Assembly: GCF_030547245.1 (NCBI RefSeq)
Contig: NZ_JAUOQT010000008.1
Span: 62,001-126,000, forward strand
Direction of reading: 5' to 3'
Origin: Oceanihabitans sp. 2_MG-2023
Lineage (GTDB): Bacteria; Bacteroidota; Bacteroidia; Flavobacteriales; Flavobacteriaceae
Length of the DNA: 64,000 bases
The notes beneath the pieces were generated by a model. That model saw nothing but the letters and a program-made list of their open reading frames with translations. It was not told the origin of the DNA and did no database searches. Shown in pieces: positions 61,481 to 64,000 of this stretch (positions within the stretch are counted from its first letter, which is position 1; the number at the start of each line of letters is the position of its first letter). The translations under genes and the position numbers were made by a program.

Positions 61481-62704
61481 TTACTCTCCTAATTCCTTTA
61501 GTTTAGCTTGAGCTTCTTGATTTGAATCTATTCCTACTGCTTTTTTATAGTTTAATATGGCTTCTGATTTGTTTTTTTGAGATAAAAAGTAATTCCCCAA
61601 AGCAACAAAACTTTTTGATTCATTAGGATAGAAATCAGCATTTAGTTCTAAATATGCCAAGGCTTTTTTAGGAAGATTATGTCCATTCAACATAAAGAAC
61701 CCAACTTGATTTAGCAATTCCCAATCAGGCTTTACTTCACGTTTCATACGAACGCTCAATTTTTTATAGTGGGTTTTAAATGGTTCTGTTAATTCTTTGG
61801 CAGAATATTCTTTTGGTGTGTTAAAACGCCACATTTCTGGAAATGGAAACCAAGAGAAAATAGACCGTAATCCATTATACTGGGCTGGAACAACAATGCT
61901 TCCGTGGTCTTCATTCTCAAAGTATTCCCATTTAAAATTAATCTCTTTATTATTTTTCACTAATAGGTCATGAAACTTTAAATTTGCTCTAATCTGTTCA
62001 GTAGGAATTGTTTTGTCTTTTCTAACTTTAACCGTGTCCATTGCTTTGCCAATACTATTGGCTACAGCTATATATAATGATTTTTCTTTACGATTTCCTT
62101 TGTTTAGTAGTTCTTGAGTTTCTTTAACCAGATTTTCTTTGTCCCACCAAAGACTTGGGTCAATTGCCAAATAATTATCAAAAGAATTTTCGTGATTTAA
62201 GAATGAATAAAGTACAAACAGACCTCCTGTAGAATGACCAATAATGGTATTGTTGTTTTCGGTTGGGTATTTGTTGTTTATATATGGTTTTAATTCTTCG
62301 TCTATAAACTTTATAAAATTACTGGCACCTCCAGAAGTTTCCGATTCGTTTCCGCGTTGAAAAGGAACATTAGTATGCGTAAAATCTCTTGTTCTATCTG
62401 TATTGGTAATGCCAACTATTATAGATTGAGGAATTTTGAAAGGTGTTAGTTGTTTTTGCATTCCAGTAATAACATAAAATTGTTGAGATGCGTCCAATAC
62501 ATAAATAACTGGATATTTTTTAGTGCTATTAAAGTCTTCAGGTGTATGTATCCAAATTTCTCTTTGTTCTTTTAATATTTTAGAATATAAACTATCAACT
62601 TTCCCAACAACTATTTGCTTTTCGCTATTTTGATTAAATTGTGCTATTCCTTTGAAATATAGGAACAAGGTAATTATGGTTAATACAATTTTAGACTTTC
62701 TCAT
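61481..62704 (-). CDS. Exported esterase (EstD/PF00756-like alpha/beta hydrolase) with TPR tail
   Basis: 407 residues. Signal peptide ('LFLYFKGIAQF' near residue 22). Esterase fold: 'YPVIYVLDASQQFYVITGM', 'GHSTGGLFVLYSF' nucleophile elbow with Ser, 'AIDPSLWWD', and late 'ENEDHGSIV' with His. The C-terminus carries TPR units ('SFVALGNYFLSQKNKSEAILNYKKAV', in part) as in the two serine hydrolases of the array. Likely hydrolyses esters such as those of siderophores or sugars; substrate unknown. Single cassette. Confidence 0.88.
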   Translation of the reverse strand: MRKSKIVLTIITLFLYFKGIAQFNQNSEKQIVVGKVDSLYSKILKEQREIWIHTPEDFNSTKKYPVIYVLDASQQFYVITGMQKQLTPFKIPQSIIVGITNTDRTRDFTHTNVPFQRGNESETSGGASNFIKFIDEELKPYINNKYPTENNNTIIGHSTGGLFVLYSFLNHENSFDNYLAIDPSLWWDKENLVKETQELLNKGNRKEKSLYIAVANSIGKAMDTVKVRKDKTIPTEQIRANLKFHDLLVKNNKEINFKWEYFENEDHGSIVVPAQYNGLRSIFSWFPFPEMWRFNTPKEYSAKELTEPFKTHYKKLSVRMKREVKPDWELLNQVGFFMLNGHNLPKKALAYLELNADFYPNESKSFVALGNYFLSQKNKSEAILNYKKAVGIDSNQEAQAKLKELGE

Positions 62705-62805
62705 TTGTTTGCTAAGGTTTTAGTTTGTAATTATTTCTTTTGGCTAATTGACAACATCAAAAATAATTCCAGACTTGTCCTTTTACCTATCGTGTTCTTA
62801 AATCC

Positions 62806-62946
62806 CCTCTAAAGTGTTTGTGTAAGATTAGTTGCGTGTTTAAGTAACTAATTTAGCAAATAAAAACCGAATAGAAAGTCCGCGAGGACTTTTGTAAGTA
62901 GGCTAGAACTAGCAATAAATTTTACACGAGGTTGTAGGTAGTATAT
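62806..62946. repeat. Cassette-array structured repeat, copy 10
   Basis: Left end CCTCTAAAGTGTTTGTGTAAG, H1 TTAGTTGC...GTAACTAA, core TTTAGCAAATAAAAACCGAA, H2 AAAGTCC-GCGA-GGACTTT (62875-62892), H3 GCTAGAACTAGC, right end TTTACACGAGGTTGTAGGTAG. The end supplies the stop and last residues of the 62922 gene. Confidence 0.9.
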
Positions 62947-63629
62947 GCATCATTAAGAATCAAATTATTCTGATTTATAAACGATTCAATTTTTTTCATT
63001 GACTCTTTGGAATAAATATAAAACCAAATTTGTCCAGAATAATGAAATGAAAAAACTGTTTTCAAAGTCTCTGAATAGAAAAAGTTGTTGCCGTAATAAT
63101 TTGATTGAACCAAATTGAAATAGTTGAGTAACATTTTTTCCAATTCAGAATAGTCAGAGACTAAAATTCCACCACTATAATTTGAGTCTCCGATAAACTT
63201 TTTAAAATTGGAATAAGCAGTTTTTGTTGAAGGATGGTGACCTTCAATTTTTTCATGAAACCAAGGTAAATTAAACAAAGGAATGAAAGTATATTCAATC
63301 TTATTTTCTTTGGCAAATAACGTTATTATTTTACTCAAGTATACAATTTCATCTTCATCGGGAGGTGAGTCAATCACAATATTGCAAATCATCTCAAAAT
63401 CTTGTTTCTTAATATCGTCAGTGATTTTTTTAAATTCGTTAATTTCTTTATCGAATATTTCGTTCAATTCATTCTGCGAATAAAAGCGATCGGTATCAGA
63501 TTTTTCATCATAATATTCACCTTCCTTTCTTGCAGCACTTTCAGAAGGATACCTTGTGTTTTGCCAGCCAGATATGAACGATGCAAATATTGGATCTTGA
63601 AGGACTTTTTTTCTGCTTAAATATTTCAT
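62922..63629 (-). CDS. Protein of unknown function in the cassette array
   Basis: 235 residues, soluble, charged, no signal peptide and no motif I recognise. The N-terminus ('MKYLSRKKVLQDPIFASFIS') and a central 'IVIDSPPDEDEIVYLSKII' stretch are the most distinctive. The last residues 'DAYTTYNLV' and stop are encoded by repeat copy 10, so the C-terminus is supplied by the element. Single cassette with the best-matching terminal inverted sequences in the window. Confidence 0.65.
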   Translation of the reverse strand: MKYLSRKKVLQDPIFASFISGWQNTRYPSESAARKEGEYYDEKSDTDRFYSQNELNEIFDKEINEFKKITDDIKKQDFEMICNIVIDSPPDEDEIVYLSKIITLFAKENKIEYTFIPLFNLPWFHEKIEGHHPSTKTAYSNFKKFIGDSNYSGGILVSDYSELEKMLLNYFNLVQSNYYGNNFFYSETLKTVFSFHYSGQIWFYIYSKESMKKIESFINQNNLILNDAYTTYNLV

Positions 63630-63632
63630 CTA

Positions 63633-63777
63633 TATATTACCTACAACGTTTATGTATAAGAATAGTGCGGTTTTGTGTGCGAGGATTTTCCGTAGGAAAA
63701 TCAGACGTAACAAAAGAGCAACGATCATTATTTAAGTACCAATGTAGCATTTTTTTATACACGATGTTGTAGTGCGT
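63633..63777. repeat. Cassette-array structured repeat, copy 11 (B type)
   Basis: Left end TATTACCTACAACGTTTATG, H2 variant GATTTTCC-GTA-GGAAAATC (63684-63702, perfect), then AGACGTAAC, right end TATACACGATGTTGTAGTGCG. Shares its interior with copy 5. Shows that the two repeat subtypes keep the hairpin while changing its sequence. Confidence 0.88.
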
Positions 63778-63782
63778 TTTTA

Positions 63783-64000
63783 TTATTCAGTTGTTCGTTT
63801 AAAATTCTTATCGATTATAAATTCGGTTGTTGTTGATATTTTTGAATCAGGTTCTAATCCATTCGAACCATTTATTACGCATTTCCCATCCATTTTCGCA
63901 ATTATAGAATTGGCTTTTATCTCTAAAATTTCAATCCTAAAGTCTTCTACAGTTTCGTGAGAGAAGTAATAAATATTTGATAAGTATTCGTCCCTTGAAT
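63783..64000 (-). CDS. C-terminal part of an unknown protein (partial, continues off the window)
   Basis: The minus strand is open from the right edge to a TAA at 63783, giving 71 residues ending 'IDKNFKRTTE', with 'YLSNIYYFSHETVEDFRIEI' near the visible start. The 5' end lies beyond 64000. It begins directly after repeat copy 11, where the next cassette gene is expected. No family recognised. Confidence 0.6.
   Translation of the reverse strand, partial: SRDEYLSNIYYFSHETVEDFRIEILEIKANSIIAKMDGKCVINGSNGLEPDSKISTTTEFIIDKNFKRTTE

Overview
The window reads as chromosome from a marine-type member of the Bacteroidota, most likely Flavobacteriaceae. Evidence: AT-rich DNA, type IX secretion sorting tails (start of window and the 23318-25513 gene), Bacteroidota-style promoters (TTTG...TAnnTTTG, clearest before the tRNA-Pro gene), a methylmalonyl-CoA mutase pair, WbqC, LepB with an extra N-terminal membrane domain, and many Flavobacteriia-restricted DUF families. 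Species cannot be fixed from the sequence alone.

Layout. 1-9300: end of a secreted protein gene, then a leftward block (cold shock protein, DciA-like DUF721, lipoprotein, recF) and a rightward block (YfgM-like TPR protein, ribH, two paralogous small membrane proteins, mutL, two rhomboid proteases, an exo/endonuclease-phosphatase protein). 9300-15140: leftward housekeeping run parA-parB-DUF5683-dapB-lepB-wbqC-DUF6122, with a four-helix-bundle gene remnant that carries a perfect 46-bp palindrome. 15366-28252: CotH kinase, metallophosphoesterase, methylmalonyl-CoA mutase large and small subunits with a lipoprotein gene between them, divIC/ftsB-like gene, uridine kinase, T9SS cargo, PQQ-type sugar dehydrogenase, tRNA-Pro(TGG), aldehyde dehydrogenase. 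28444-47676: envelope and stress genes (YtxH/holin-like/DUF6327; AsmA-like pair; AraC; a SRAP/YedK homologue that has lost its catalytic residues; DUF1328; AI-2E and BrkB families; trxB; GIN-PspC-PadR-DUF4870 group) and an MbnP/MbnH-like copper/haem operon.

47800 to the window end is different: an accessory array. Almost every gene lies on the minus strand and is a stand-alone accessory function (DUF1963 lipoprotein, membrane protein, LytTR/histidine kinase pair, Imm26/DUF4240-like protein, two beta-lactamase-fold serine hydrolases, a DUF4242/cyclase-like/AraC fusion, a DUF4242 protein, an esterase, unknowns). Genes or small gene groups are separated by about 110-160-bp structured repeats (10 recognisable copies plus one partial). 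The repeats have conserved hairpins with compensatory base changes and complementary outer ends. The end of one repeat and the start of the next, on either side of the same gene, share a cassette-specific inverted sequence (for example GTTGCCATTA ... TAATGGCAAC around the 58002 gene). This is the logic of integron gene cassettes and attC sites, yet no integrase is visible and the repeat is not a classical attC. It is the most interesting system in the window.

Decay and possible switching are visible inside the array: a DUF6090 gene broken by several stops and frameshifts, an IS3-type orfA remnant, a (GATT)9 tract directly before one start codon, and an A8 tract that puts a lipoprotein signal peptide out of frame.
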